57,282 nucleotides of DNA, taken from Candidatus Fermentithermobacillaceae bacterium (lineage in GTDB: Bacteria > Bacillota > Sulfobacillia > Fermentithermobacillales > Fermentithermobacillaceae). Under the pieces are notes generated by a model that was not told the origin of the DNA, did not search any database, and saw only the letters and a list, made by a program, of their open reading frames with translations. Positions 1-8,614 of the stretch are shown piece by piece; position 1 is the first letter of the stretch; each line of letters begins with the position of its first letter. Position numbers and translations under genes: made by a program. The DNA lies in contig DUQH01000021.1 of assembly GCA_012837895.1 (NCBI GenBank), positions 1 through 57,282 of the forward strand. The letters run 5' to 3'.

Positions 1-873
1 CTGTTGGCAGGGCCTCCGGGTGCGGGAAAAAGCATGCTAGCAAAAGCACTTCCTGAGATCATGCCGGACTTGACACCCGAAGAGGCGGTTACTGTGACCA
101 AGATCCACAGTGTGGCAGGTTTGCTCCCCAAAGGAAGCGGGCTGTTGAAGCGACGTCCGTTCCGGGCACCCCATCACACGGTGACACCTGCTGCAATGGT
201 GGGAGGCGGCGCTATCCCCAAACCCGGGGAAATAACCCTTGCCCACAGAGGTGTACTGTTCCTGGATGAACTTCCGGAATTCTCTGCCCAGGTAATCAAC
301 GTACTCCGCCAACCCATTGAAGATGGGGTTATCAACATCGCCCGGTCAGGGGGCACCTACCGGTTCCCATGCCGGATACTCCTTGCGGCTGCCATGAACT
401 TATGTCAATGCGGGTACTGGAGAAGCGATTGGCAGCATTGCCAGTGCACTCCATACCAGAGACGCCAATACGTATCTAAAGTCAACGGGCCTCTGCTTGA
501 CAGGATAGACCTTTTCATGCCCGTGCAGAGAGTGGATATTGAAGACCTGGCCCGGGCGGGTTGCGAAGAAGCTGCAGACTCAGTCAAGGAGAGGGTTGAG
601 GAGGCAAGAAAGCTGCAAGAGAAAAGGCTTGAGGAGTTTGGTCTTGCCACAAATTCTGAGATGGGTCCAAGGGAACTGTCAACCCTTCTCAGTATTTCAG
701 CATCAGGAAGGAGACTACTTCTTGACGCCTACAGCCGGATGAAGCTTTCTGCCAGGGCGTACTACAGGGTAATGAGGGTTGCTGCTTCTATAGCAGACCT
801 TGACCAGTCATCCAGGATTGAAGAGGAACACGTGGCAGAAGCGTTGTCATACAGGCAGCGGATCTTGGAATGA
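1..873 (+). CDS. comM: ComM/YifB family AAA+ Mg-chelatase-like ATPase, 5' truncated by window edge
   Basis: The frame is open at base 1, so the N-terminal lon-protease-like domain and the true start lie outside the window. The visible part begins at the Walker A motif (GPPGAGKS). It continues through the Mg-chelatase AAA+ core, with the Walker B stretch VLFLDELPEF, and ends in the C-terminal Mg-chelatase domain (SYRQRILE at the end). ComM is a hexameric helicase that promotes branch migration during natural transformation in Gram-negative bacteria. In Firmicutes the homologue is called YifB and its role is less certain. Its stop overlaps the yraN start (ATGA), so the two are translationally coupled. 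The nearby dprA fits a DNA-uptake role. Confidence 0.9.
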   Translation: MLAGPPGAGKSMLAKALPEIMPDLTPEEAVTVTKIHSVAGLLPKGSGLLKRRPFRAPHHTVTPAAMVGGGAIPKPGEITLAHRGVLFLDELPEFSAQVINVLRQPIEDGVINIARSGGTYRFPCRILLAAAMNLCQCGYWRSDWQHCQCTPYQRRQYVSKVNGPLLDRIDLFMPVQRVDIEDLARAGCEEAADSVKERVEEARKLQEKRLEEFGLATNSEMGPRELSTLLSISASGRRLLLDAYSRMKLSARAYYRVMRVAASIADLDQSSRIEEEHVAEALSYRQRILE

Positions 874-1256
874 AGGTGCGGGAGGCTGGGCCGCAATACA
901 CAGGCCGTATAGCAGAGGACCAGGCATGTGACTACTTGCGTCAGAATGATTACCGCATTATCTGCCGTAACTACCGTTCCCGCTACGGGGAAATCGACAT
1001 AGTCGCGGCGTGTGGATCTGTGCTTGTGTTTGCGGAAGTGCGTTACCGGAGGCGCCATTCCCTGGTTCCACCTCAAGAGTCGGTTAGCAGGGCTAAAACG
1101 CAGAGGTTGAAACTTACCATACGCGACTTCCTGTCCAAACACAGTGGGATTGTTGAGCAATATGACAGCATCCGGGTTGATCTAGTGTGCGTTTCCGGCA
1201 CCGGAGATCCAGCCTCGTTGGAGTTCAGGACGATCAAAGGGATCATCGAATTCTGA
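870..1256 (+). CDS. yraN: YraN family (UPF0102) endonuclease-like protein
   Basis: A 128-residue protein of normal family length. It has the UPF0102 core: an N-terminal helix containing GRIAEDQACDYL, the central GEIDIVA motif (residues about 49-55) and the strand VFAEVRYRR. Together these make the restriction-endonuclease-like E...D...E-x-R/K arrangement. The family resembles Holliday-junction resolvases by fold, but its cellular function is not established. It overlaps the comM stop by four bases. yraN-comM(yifB)-dprA-topA is a common Firmicutes order, here interrupted after yraN by a block on the other strand. Confidence 0.9.
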   Translation: MKVREAGPQYTGRIAEDQACDYLRQNDYRIICRNYRSRYGEIDIVAACGSVLVFAEVRYRRRHSLVPPQESVSRAKTQRLKLTIRDFLSKHSGIVEQYDSIRVDLVCVSGTGDPASLEFRTIKGIIEF

Positions 1257-1270
1257 AGTCTGGTCTAAGA

Positions 1271-2503
1271 TTACAGATCGCTGGCTTTGCACACCTTGTT
1301 ACCGCCGTCTTTCTTGGCGTGGTACATGGCCCAGTCAGCTAGCCGGATAAGGTCCCTGCCTACGTCTGAATCGTTAGGGTAGGCAGATATGCCGACGCTT
1401 AATCCTATATTAAAAGATTTACCTTCGTAGTACACGGGTGCGCTGCAAACGGCAATGAGACGCTTGCCCAAGGCTTCTGCAGTTTCAATGTCAGCTGAGG
1501 GACAAATGATAATGAACTCGTCTCCCCCGTACCGGATGATCACATCTTCCTGCCTGGTCACGGAAAACAGGGCCCTGGTCACGTGAATCAACACTGTATC
1601 TCCAGCTTCATGCCCAAATTGATCGTTAATCTTCTTGAGGCCATCTAAGTCAATGAACACGAATGAACATGGGGTTTGCTCAGCCACCAGCTTTGGGAAC
1701 TCCCGGTGCAACCAGTCTTCAAGGTACCGGTAGTTGAACGCCTTGGTCAACGGATCTGTGCGGGATTCCTCTGTTCTCATATCCAGTTCGCTCTGGAACC
1801 GCATCAGGTAAAATACTGCAACCATATAGGCAATGCTTATAAGTAGCCCGATCTTTCCAATGAAAGAGCAAAGCAGCGCCCCTGTCAGGGAGAGGAGGTA
1901 CATAAAAGGGATAAGGCTGCGCCGGCTGGTAAAGGCCATCCGTCCGAAGCAGACCTGCCACTTTTCTTGACGTTCTTTGGATACTGCTATGCTTACCAGG
2001 GTGATATTGCACAGGTCAAATATGATCATCGCAACTACGAGGCCGATTATCTCATAGGTGATGGTGTAGGGTGTAATACCCCTAACACACTGAATTGTGA
2101 TGTCAGCCAGTCCCAGGCTGATTGCAAGCTGCCCGGCGTTAAACATGGCGGCAAGCCAGGGTTTACTGAGGAAAACGGCTTGAGAAAGCACGCTGGGTAC
2201 CCCTGTGAGGATTGCCAGGGGGAGGCCGTAACAGTAAAGGCCGGGGAAAAGAATGGGCCAGGTTGCATGGATATGAACTTTAGGTGCGAGTCTTATGGGG
2301 GTGTTGAAGCTTATGATGCCAAGGATGGCAAAAATAGCAGTGGTATAAGGGTCCGGCAATTCGTAGTTTAGAAGTTCAAATGCTGAAAAGACGAATCCCA
2401 CACCTGCCACTAACCCCATGTATGCGACTAGCCGTTTCCGCTCAGCACCTTTGAGCTTGGATGAAATCCAGCGGTTAGTGTAGCCGGCCTCAGGCGCGTT
2501 CAC
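1271..2503 (-). CDS. Membrane diguanylate cyclase (multi-TM sensor plus GGDEF)
   Basis: A 410-residue protein. Residues about 25-235 form a strongly hydrophobic region with about six to eight membrane segments, which I cannot assign to a named sensor family. Residues about 245-405 are a GGDEF domain with DPLT near 250, FIDLDGLKKIND near 283 and the catalytic GGDEF at 326-330. The allosteric I-site RxxD is present as RQED at 317-320, five residues before GGDEF. The enzyme should therefore make c-di-GMP from two GTP and be product-inhibited. The start is GTG at 2503, with a GGGGGT ribosome site about seven bases upstream. It may feed the riboswitch at 15.7 kb and the PilZ protein at 34.8 kb; that link is inference. 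Confidence 0.9.
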   Translation of the reverse strand: MNAPEAGYTNRWISSKLKGAERKRLVAYMGLVAGVGFVFSAFELLNYELPDPYTTAIFAILGIISFNTPIRLAPKVHIHATWPILFPGLYCYGLPLAILTGVPSVLSQAVFLSKPWLAAMFNAGQLAISLGLADITIQCVRGITPYTITYEIIGLVVAMIIFDLCNITLVSIAVSKERQEKWQVCFGRMAFTSRRSLIPFMYLLSLTGALLCSFIGKIGLLISIAYMVAVFYLMRFQSELDMRTEESRTDPLTKAFNYRYLEDWLHREFPKLVAEQTPCSFVFIDLDGLKKINDQFGHEAGDTVLIHVTRALFSVTRQEDVIIRYGGDEFIIICPSADIETAEALGKRLIAVCSAPVYYEGKSFNIGLSVGISAYPNDSDVGRDLIRLADWAMYHAKKDGGNKVCKASDL

Positions 2504-2597
2504 GGGTCATACCCCCAATTAACTCAGGCAAACGCCAGGTTAAGGAATCATGGAAAGACCTGACATATATTCGCATTGGTCTGTTATTTGATCCAAG

Positions 2598-2626
2598 ATT
2601 ATACATGGTTCGGGTGGTTGAGTCCA
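2598..2626 (-). promoter_or_regulatory. Candidate SigA-type promoter for the diguanylate cyclase gene
   Basis: On the minus strand there is a perfect -10 TATAAT (2603-2598), a 17-base spacer and a -35 TGGACT (2626-2621). It leaves a leader of roughly 85-90 bases before the GTG start at 2503. I see no known riboswitch in that leader. Confidence 0.5.
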
Positions 2627-2650
2627 GTAGGCTTTGCCGTGTGCAACCAC

Positions 2651-3418
2651 TTACCTGGCGAAAAACACCATTTCGGTTGAACCAGCATCTATCGGGCAAT
2701 CTTGATGCAGCGATCCTTGTTCATGAAACAGTTCAAATCCTGACATTTCAAGTATCAGCCGGAGTTCCCTGGGGAAATAGTAGGTCATGGTACTTGTGTA
2801 AGCCGCTTCTCTCAGCAGGTTATCTACTTCATCGTACTCTTCAAGGTGGACCGTATTGTATTCCAGCTGATTAGCAAAGTCATATGTGGTTGTACACCTG
2901 TGAATGAGTTTTGTCCCTGTGAGTGGGTGCTCAAATGCTGCGATCCTTTCAACACGGTTTATATCAACCATATACGGAATATCAGGAATGCCGTTGTCCA
3001 GGATAAACACCCCCGTTGGTTTAAGGTGGCGTTTGACATTGCGCAATGCTCTTATGAGCAAGCCGGGCTCCAAAAAGTGATTGAGCATGTTGCAGGGGGC
3101 GATTATGAGGTCGAATCTCTTTCCTAGTTGAAACTTGGTAACATCTTGTCTCACAATGGTCGCTTTCGATCTCACAGCTTCGTCTTCCAAAGCCAATCTG
3201 ACTTGGCAACGGGCTATCATATCGTCTGAACTGTCTATCCCGGTAACGCGGAAACCGGCTCTTGCCAAAGGTATTAGTATTCTGCCAGTGCCTGACCCCA
3301 GTTCCAAAACGTCAGGGCCGAACTTACGGGCGAACTCCACATATGCATCTACGTCTGTCAAGCCGGCGTGAAGAATGTCGTAGAACTCAGTAAAGAAACC
3401 GCTGTACATACTTTGCAT
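2651..3418 (-). CDS. Class I SAM-dependent methyltransferase
   Basis: About 255 residues. The SAM-binding signature DVLELGSGTGRI (motif I, GxGxG type) lies near residue 40, followed by RVTGIDSSDDMI with the acidic residue that contacts the ribose of SAM. The fold matches small-molecule methyltransferases of the Methyltransf_25/11 type; the substrate cannot be read from the sequence. I prefer ATG at 3418 because the site AGGGGTGAT sits eight bases upstream; a GTG one codon earlier (3421) is also possible. It lies between rnhB and the cyclase gene on the same strand, with no obvious functional link to either. Confidence 0.8.
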   Translation of the reverse strand: MQSMYSGFFTEFYDILHAGLTDVDAYVEFARKFGPDVLELGSGTGRILIPLARAGFRVTGIDSSDDMIARCQVRLALEDEAVRSKATIVRQDVTKFQLGKRFDLIIAPCNMLNHFLEPGLLIRALRNVKRHLKPTGVFILDNGIPDIPYMVDINRVERIAAFEHPLTGTKLIHRCTTTYDFANQLEYNTVHLEEYDEVDNLLREAAYTSTMTYYFPRELRLILEMSGFELFHEQGSLHQDCPIDAGSTEMVFFAR

Positions 3419-3451
3419 CACATCATCACCCCTGTAGGAAGATAGCAGCCT

Positions 3452-4135
3452 TCAGCCCGTGACATGTCTCCTGGTGTTCAGAGGACTACCATCAGCCAGT
3501 AAGCTCCGGACAGGCTCAAACGAACGCCTGTGGATAGGGCACGGCCCTCTTTGCGTGAGGCGTTCCACATGTTCCTTGGTGCAATACCCCTTATGGTTGG
3601 CAAAACCGTATCCAGGGTATAACCTCTCAAATTCTTCCATCATCTTGTCGCGTACCACTTTTGCAACGATAGAGGCACATGCCACAGATGCTACCCTGTT
3701 GTCAGCTTTTATCAGTGCTTCCTGGCTTATCTTCAGATCGGGAATAGGGTAGCCGTCTACAACAACCAGATCAGGCTCGTACCCCCTGAATGCAAGCATT
3801 TTGATGGCAGCCTTCATTGCTGAAAAGGTAGCAGCTACAATGCCGAATTCATCGATAAACCGCGCAGACCTGATACCCACGCCAACAGCAATGCCGGTTT
3901 CGAGAATATAATCAAAGATGCGTTCACGCGTCTTTTGAGTTAGCTTCTTACTGTCGTTAAGCTTAGGGATTCTTGGATGTGCAGGCAGGATTACCGCCGC
4001 CGCTACTAAAGGGCCTGCCACAGGCCCTCTACCTGCTTCATCTACGCCTGCTATGTACTGTGCCCTGGGACGCCTAAGCTCTTCCCACTCGTACAACTTG
4101 TTGACCCTTGCTGCTTCCGCTCTACGTGACTTCAA
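3452..4135 (-). CDS. rnhB: Ribonuclease HII
   Basis: A 227-residue protein with the RNase HII signature GVDEAGRGPVAGP near residue 29, which supplies two catalytic acidic residues. SKKL follows, and the further conserved acids are in VVDGYP and in KADNRV...SIVAKVVRD. It cleaves the RNA strand of RNA-DNA hybrids, including single misincorporated ribonucleotides, in the cytoplasm. The start is TTG at 4135, with GAGGAGTGT about seven bases upstream. In many Clostridia rnhB sits directly upstream of yraN on the same strand; here it is on the opposite strand inside a block that splits yraN from dprA, which suggests a local inversion. Confidence 0.95.
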   Translation of the reverse strand: MKSRRAEAARVNKLYEWEELRRPRAQYIAGVDEAGRGPVAGPLVAAAVILPAHPRIPKLNDSKKLTQKTRERIFDYILETGIAVGVGIRSARFIDEFGIVAATFSAMKAAIKMLAFRGYEPDLVVVDGYPIPDLKISQEALIKADNRVASVACASIVAKVVRDKMMEEFERLYPGYGFANHKGYCTKEHVERLTQRGPCPIHRRSFEPVRSLLADGSPLNTRRHVTG

Positions 4136-4222
4136 TTGTTACACTCCTCTGCCACGCCTCCTACTACTGAATTCGCCGTAGAAAGGTTAACTCCTTTTCA
4201 AGGGGGATGCTGGAGGGTAGTG

Positions 4223-5464
4223 CTATTCAGGTGTAGGGGGGCTGTCTGCATAACCTGAAGTAAACACGAAGATTTTCACGTCGTAGTTTGCCACTGTGTG
4301 CTTGAACTTTGACGGCCAATCAAACTGTTTTAGCTCAGGCCAGGTCTTGAAATGACCGCGGACTGTCCTTCCAAGACCTAATATGTCAGACTCCATGGCA
4401 GTGAGTTTGATAAACACATCGTTTAGAAGAGATTCCAGTGTTTGCTCAGCTTGCTTGACGATTTCGCCATGGTAACCAGGAGTGAGTTCTATCTCCCTGG
4501 ATGTAGTCTCTTCCATGGAAGCGGTAGCCCTTACCCTGAAGGTGACACTTACCTGGTTATCTTCTATTTTGGTCTTCCTAATGACAGAACAATGCTGGAA
4601 CACCAAAGTTGCCCTTCTTTCCGGATTCCGGGGCATGATGATGTCAATGAACCCCCTGGCAAAATCACCGCTCATGATGTTAACGGCCATGGTTTCTCTT
4701 GTGTCCAAGGTGTCTATCATTTTCATTCTTGGGCCGTCTTTCTTGAAAACAGCCGAACCGGCAAGCTCAATTATGCTCCCAGGGGTGTCTGCCGTATCTG
4801 CTGGCGGCTGTTTCTCGCCTGAACCACCTGACCCATCAGGACTATCTGCGCCTTCCGGCTGTTCGGCAACGGGTTCCACAGGCGAGGCGAGGGTCAGGTA
4901 TGGTGTCCACGGCTCGGTTTGTTCTGTGCCATAGGCTACCAGGAAGTCGTAAATTGAGGTAAACGGGCAGATGCCCAGCTCCTGTTTGCAGCTGTCAATA
5001 AGCTTAACCAGGTAATCCGAGGGTTCACTTTCTTCGGGCACGCTGAAATTCCTGATAAAATGAGAGGCGCTGCCTTTGCATACTGCCACTAATGTGTTCT
5101 GCCTGAATTCAAGGTTTCGCGAAAACACGTCAAGTATTATACCCGCATCTTCCCGGGCCAGTTCTTCGCCGAGTATCACCACTTGTGTGTGGGCCGTGGT
5201 GACCCTTCTCGAAGTCATAGTGGTCATCTGCCCGAGGCCATCTAGCAAACTTTCGCATTCAACAGCTATTATGAAAGATGTTGAGGTGCCCCCGCCTTCT
5301 AGAGGGCTCCCCCCCTGCATCTTCCTGGGAAGCGCTATGGACGCTGTAGCCAGGAGTTGTTTCTCTCTACCTTTATCCACCCCTAGAATGGTCACGAAAG
5401 ACAACTGCTCGAGTTCGTGCCTTCCGTAGCAGCCGGACAAGTACGTAGCTAGGAAGGCTAGCAA
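4223..5464 (-). CDS. gerC: Spore germination lipoprotein, Ger(x)C family (C subunit of germinant receptor)
   Basis: About 413 residues from the first conventional codon (TTG 5464). The family N-terminus (LSGCYGRHELEQLSFV, then LGVDKG) is clear, with lipobox LSGC giving a lipid-anchored Cys. From TTG 5464 only eight hydrophobic residues precede the lipobox and no basic residues do. In the same frame upstream lies HKLTRIALLASLLAFLA, a proper signal-peptide n- and h-region. The true start is therefore probably an unusual codon, such as ATT at 5482 or ATA at 5515; the latter follows a GAGAGGAAAAG ribosome site. GerC subunits anchor in the spore inner membrane and work with GerA and GerB in nutrient sensing. 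Last gene of gerA-gerB-gerC. Confidence 0.9.
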   Translation of the reverse strand: MLAFLATYLSGCYGRHELEQLSFVTILGVDKGREKQLLATASIALPRKMQGGSPLEGGGTSTSFIIAVECESLLDGLGQMTTMTSRRVTTAHTQVVILGEELAREDAGIILDVFSRNLEFRQNTLVAVCKGSASHFIRNFSVPEESEPSDYLVKLIDSCKQELGICPFTSIYDFLVAYGTEQTEPWTPYLTLASPVEPVAEQPEGADSPDGSGGSGEKQPPADTADTPGSIIELAGSAVFKKDGPRMKMIDTLDTRETMAVNIMSGDFARGFIDIIMPRNPERRATLVFQHCSVIRKTKIEDNQVSVTFRVRATASMEETTSREIELTPGYHGEIVKQAEQTLESLLNDVFIKLTAMESDILGLGRTVRGHFKTWPELKQFDWPSKFKHTVANYDVKIFVFTSGYADSPPTPE

Positions 5465-5511
5465 TGACGCTAGCAGCGCAATACGGGTAAGTTTGTGGTC
5501 AGTAAACGTGC

Positions 5512-6768
5512 TTATGTCTTTTCCTCTCCTTGCATCTCAGCCTGTTCGCCGCCAGTGTTTGCAGGTGGGTTGTGTTTCGTATCTTCGGAATATCCCGGGC
5601 TTTGCCTCAACTTGTCAAGGAACTGTGACACACGGGCAGCTTCTAGTTGTGTGCCCCGGACATGCGCAATTAAGTACAGCACCGGGCCTAGTATTACGCT
5701 GAATGAGCCCATGTAAGTGTATACTGTAGAAAGAAACCTGCCGGCGGCGTGGATCGAGCTTGGCAAAGCTGCAATGCCGAAGGTCAGCAACCCTACCCCC
5801 GGGACCAGGGGCCTGTAGGTACGGGTGTTCATGAGTTGGCACAATAACACCAGGGTCACCATATAACACGCGCTGGCGTGAATTGCGGACGCGAAGAACC
5901 AGGTGAAAGTGAACAGGGCTTCGATCTTTTGGAGGAAGCGGCCCAAATAGACCGTCCGGGCAATAATCCCCAATGAAATCACGTGCCTGGTGTTTTCAGG
6001 ATAGGGCAGGATGGCTGCTACCAATACGACAGAAGCGACCATGAAAAGGGTAGCTACTGATAGGCCGGTAAAAGCCGCTCTTGGGAGCTGATCAGGGTTC
6101 CTAAGGTACGACTTGATAATGGCTGTGAACGAAATCCCGCCGAATAAGCCTACCTGCACTAAAGACTCCCTGAGTATTACAGGAATGCCCATGCCAAACA
6201 CCGGGTACAGGTAGCGGATGTCAAACAACCTGTAAGAGCCCAGGGCGACAACTATGATCGTAAGGGCGATTGCAGGATAGAAGAAGGTGGCAGCCCTCGC
6301 TACAGACTCCAGTCCCAGCCATGCCGCGTATAAGGCAGAAGCGATTACAATGACTATGAGTATTTCAATAGGGAATTCGGGCAACAGGCCGATTACGGCG
6401 CCCCCGGCGAATGCCCGCACGCTGTACGAGGTTACCAGCACAAACATGGTGGTGATTGCCAGGGTTGTAAGGTCCCCGAGAACCCTGCCCAGGGTAAGAC
6501 GTACAGAAGGTACAAATCCCAAATTGCCAGTTGCCTTGGACCATCCTAGCCATCCCCACAGCCCGGCTGATGCAAGCAAAGCAGAAACCAATATGGTAAG
6601 CCATGCACCCGTTCCTATCCTCTGGGTAATGTAGGAGGGCAGGGTCAGAAATACTTTGGTGGCGATCAAGAAACCCAGGATTACTGTGAACTGGTTGGAA
6701 TCAAGGTGGCCCAGCTTTACCACGTCAAATTGGGCTGCCTGGATTTCATGTCGGCCGGGCGAGCCCAT
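5512..6768 (-). CDS. gerB: Spore germination permease-like protein, GerB family
   Basis: A 418-residue integral membrane protein with about ten hydrophobic segments, matching the GerAB/APC transporter-like family. The typical opening is present (QFTVILGFLIATKVFLTLPS, residues about 26-45). It ends in a short charged cytoplasmic tail. In germinant receptors the B subunit binds nutrients such as amino acids. Its ATG overlaps the gerA stop (TAATG), so the two are coupled, and its own stop lies within the 5' region of gerC. The germinant cannot be predicted from this sequence. Confidence 0.92.
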   Translation of the reverse strand: MGSPGRHEIQAAQFDVVKLGHLDSNQFTVILGFLIATKVFLTLPSYITQRIGTGAWLTILVSALLASAGLWGWLGWSKATGNLGFVPSVRLTLGRVLGDLTTLAITTMFVLVTSYSVRAFAGGAVIGLLPEFPIEILIVIVIASALYAAWLGLESVARAATFFYPAIALTIIVVALGSYRLFDIRYLYPVFGMGIPVILRESLVQVGLFGGISFTAIIKSYLRNPDQLPRAAFTGLSVATLFMVASVVLVAAILPYPENTRHVISLGIIARTVYLGRFLQKIEALFTFTWFFASAIHASACYMVTLVLLCQLMNTRTYRPLVPGVGLLTFGIAALPSSIHAAGRFLSTVYTYMGSFSVILGPVLYLIAHVRGTQLEAARVSQFLDKLRQSPGYSEDTKHNPPANTGGEQAEMQGEEKT

Positions 6769-8453
6769 TAGGAATTATCCTCCTGTTGTTTCTGTGACTC
6801 TATTTCCCATTGCCTGGCTATATCAGGTTGTCTCCGCTGATCCTGGGGCCTCAGGAATGGAGGCCTTGTTTCAATTGTCCAGGTTGGCCCGATGGTAAGT
6901 ACATCAGCCCCTGTACGTTGCTTCGGCGCCATAGGCGCCAAGAAAGGAACTCCCAAACTGGTTAGAGAAGCCATCTTGCAGAATGCCACATATACAGTAG
7001 CTACTATTCCGAAGAGTCCAAGCAGCGACCCGGCAACAATGAAAATGGCTGTAGCTACGCGTATCAGCATCCCGACTTCCAGGTTAGGTATTGTGAAGGA
7101 AGCTACTCCGGTTATGGCGATGACAATAACCATGATGGGACTTACCAGTGAAGCCGATACGGCTGCTTCACCGATCAAGAGAGCTCCCACAATACCTATG
7201 GTCGGTCCGAAAGGAGAGGGTATCCTTATCCCCGCTTCGCGTATGAGCTCAAACCCAAAATACATGAGCATAACTTCCAAAGGCAGGGGTATAGGAACCA
7301 TTTCCCTTGATGCAGCAATTGAAAACAGCAGGACGGTAGGGATCATTTCTTGATGGAAGTTGGTTATGGCAATATAGGTTCCAGGGAGGAGTACGGCAAT
7401 GAACAGGGCGATTACCCGGATTAGCCTTAACACATTGCCATAGGGCCAGCGCACATAGTAATCCTCAGGGCTGTGAAGGAAGGCTGAAAACGTGACCGGG
7501 CCGATCAAGGCAAAGGGATCGCCTGCAACCAATATTGCAATGGCGCCTTCCAGTACAAAATGTGCCACCCTGTCTGGCCTTTCAGTGCTGATTATAGTCG
7601 GCAGTAAGCTGTGACTGGCTTCGATAAGCTGCTCCAGGCTACCGCTGCTTAGCACCGCATCCATGTCTATAGACTTGATTCTCCGTCTGACTTCGGTCAC
7701 CAGTTTTTCATTAGCTATTCCTGCCATGTATATAACGGCACACTGGGTTCTGGTCCTGCGCCCAACCTCAATGCTTTCCACTACCAGGTCCGGTGACCGG
7801 ACCATTGACCTGAGCAGGGCGGTGTTTGCCCTGAGCACTTCAACGAAGCCTTGTTGCGGGCCCCTGACTATCCGTTCGGTTACGGCTTCTTGAACCGTCC
7901 TGTGTTCCCAACCCTTGGTCTCAACTGTAAGCGCCCTGTCCTGGCCTTGTACGAGCACAACTGTGTCGCCGGATACCATTGCTTCTACGCACTCTTCTAC
8001 AGTGTGTTTTACTTCCACCTGGGTACTTGCGACCAGGGCGTCTTTAATCTGGGCAACAGGATCCCCTTCTTTGTCTTTCCGTATGGGAGAGAGAAGCATT
8101 AGAGGTTGGAATACCGCCGTAGTCACCTTGTCGGAATTCGCCAGCCCTTCCACAAAGGCCACAACCACCCGGACGTTTGGGTTGGCACAGCACACTTCCC
8201 TTATCACGACATCTGACGAATCGGGCACGTGAAAAATTCTTTTTAGTTGGTCAACGTTTGCATCCAAATGCTTTGACCACGGTGTACCCTGGTGTTGCGT
8301 TTCAGGCTCATGAATTCTCTTAGCCGGACGTTCGCCCAGGGAAAAAGTATCCCTTTCTGAACGTCCACGTTGAGGGAAAATCAAGCTTGCGACCTTCCTC
8401 CAGGGTTTGGGAATTTTCAAGGGATGATCACTCCGTCCTGGCCTGGTAAACAT
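6768..8453 (-). CDS. gerA: Spore germination protein, GerA family (A subunit)
   Basis: A 561-residue protein of the GerA/SpoVAF family. There is a hydrophilic N-terminal domain of about 300 residues, then a C-terminal region with several membrane segments (ALFIAVLLPGTYIAITNFH, then RIPSPFGPTIGIVGALLIG, a family hallmark). A Pro/Arg-rich cytoplasmic tail follows. First gene of a gerA-gerB-gerC operon; such proteins form a channel-like complex in the spore inner membrane. The ATG at 8453 has only a weak ribosome site, so a nearby internal start such as a TTG near 8424 cannot be excluded. A forespore-type promoter candidate lies about 100 bases upstream. Confidence 0.93.
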   Translation of the reverse strand: MFTRPGRSDHPLKIPKPWRKVASLIFPQRGRSERDTFSLGERPAKRIHEPETQHQGTPWSKHLDANVDQLKRIFHVPDSSDVVIREVCCANPNVRVVVAFVEGLANSDKVTTAVFQPLMLLSPIRKDKEGDPVAQIKDALVASTQVEVKHTVEECVEAMVSGDTVVLVQGQDRALTVETKGWEHRTVQEAVTERIVRGPQQGFVEVLRANTALLRSMVRSPDLVVESIEVGRRTRTQCAVIYMAGIANEKLVTEVRRRIKSIDMDAVLSSGSLEQLIEASHSLLPTIISTERPDRVAHFVLEGAIAILVAGDPFALIGPVTFSAFLHSPEDYYVRWPYGNVLRLIRVIALFIAVLLPGTYIAITNFHQEMIPTVLLFSIAASREMVPIPLPLEVMLMYFGFELIREAGIRIPSPFGPTIGIVGALLIGEAAVSASLVSPIMVIVIAITGVASFTIPNLEVGMLIRVATAIFIVAGSLLGLFGIVATVYVAFCKMASLTSLGVPFLAPMAPKQRTGADVLTIGPTWTIETRPPFLRPQDQRRQPDIARQWEIESQKQQEDNS

Positions 8454-8553
8454 GCTTCAGTTTCTAATGATTCCCGTCATTTGACGTGGTTATGAATCCA
8501 AGGCCATGCGCAGCGAACTTTCCTTTTTCGCCAAAATATGCTAATCTCTTAAG

Positions 8554-8583
8554 TAGTATGTCAGAAATTACCTTGATTATCAA
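8554..8583 (-). promoter_or_regulatory. Candidate SigG/SigA-like promoter for gerABC
   Basis: On the minus strand there is TTGATA (8583-8578), a 17-base spacer and CATACTA (8560-8554). The -10 matches the SigG consensus CATnnTA. The -35 is only an approximate SigG match and could equally serve SigA. The position, about 100 bases before gerA, and the expected forespore expression of germinant receptors support the call. Confidence 0.35.
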
Positions 8584-8614
8584 ACTTTGCTAGAAACCGG
8601 GGGTGTTGTGATCT

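Noticed and set aside
762-1160. Minus-strand ORF opposite comM and yraN
   Set aside because: It overlaps two well-supported genes, has no recognisable domain and behaves as a shadow frame.
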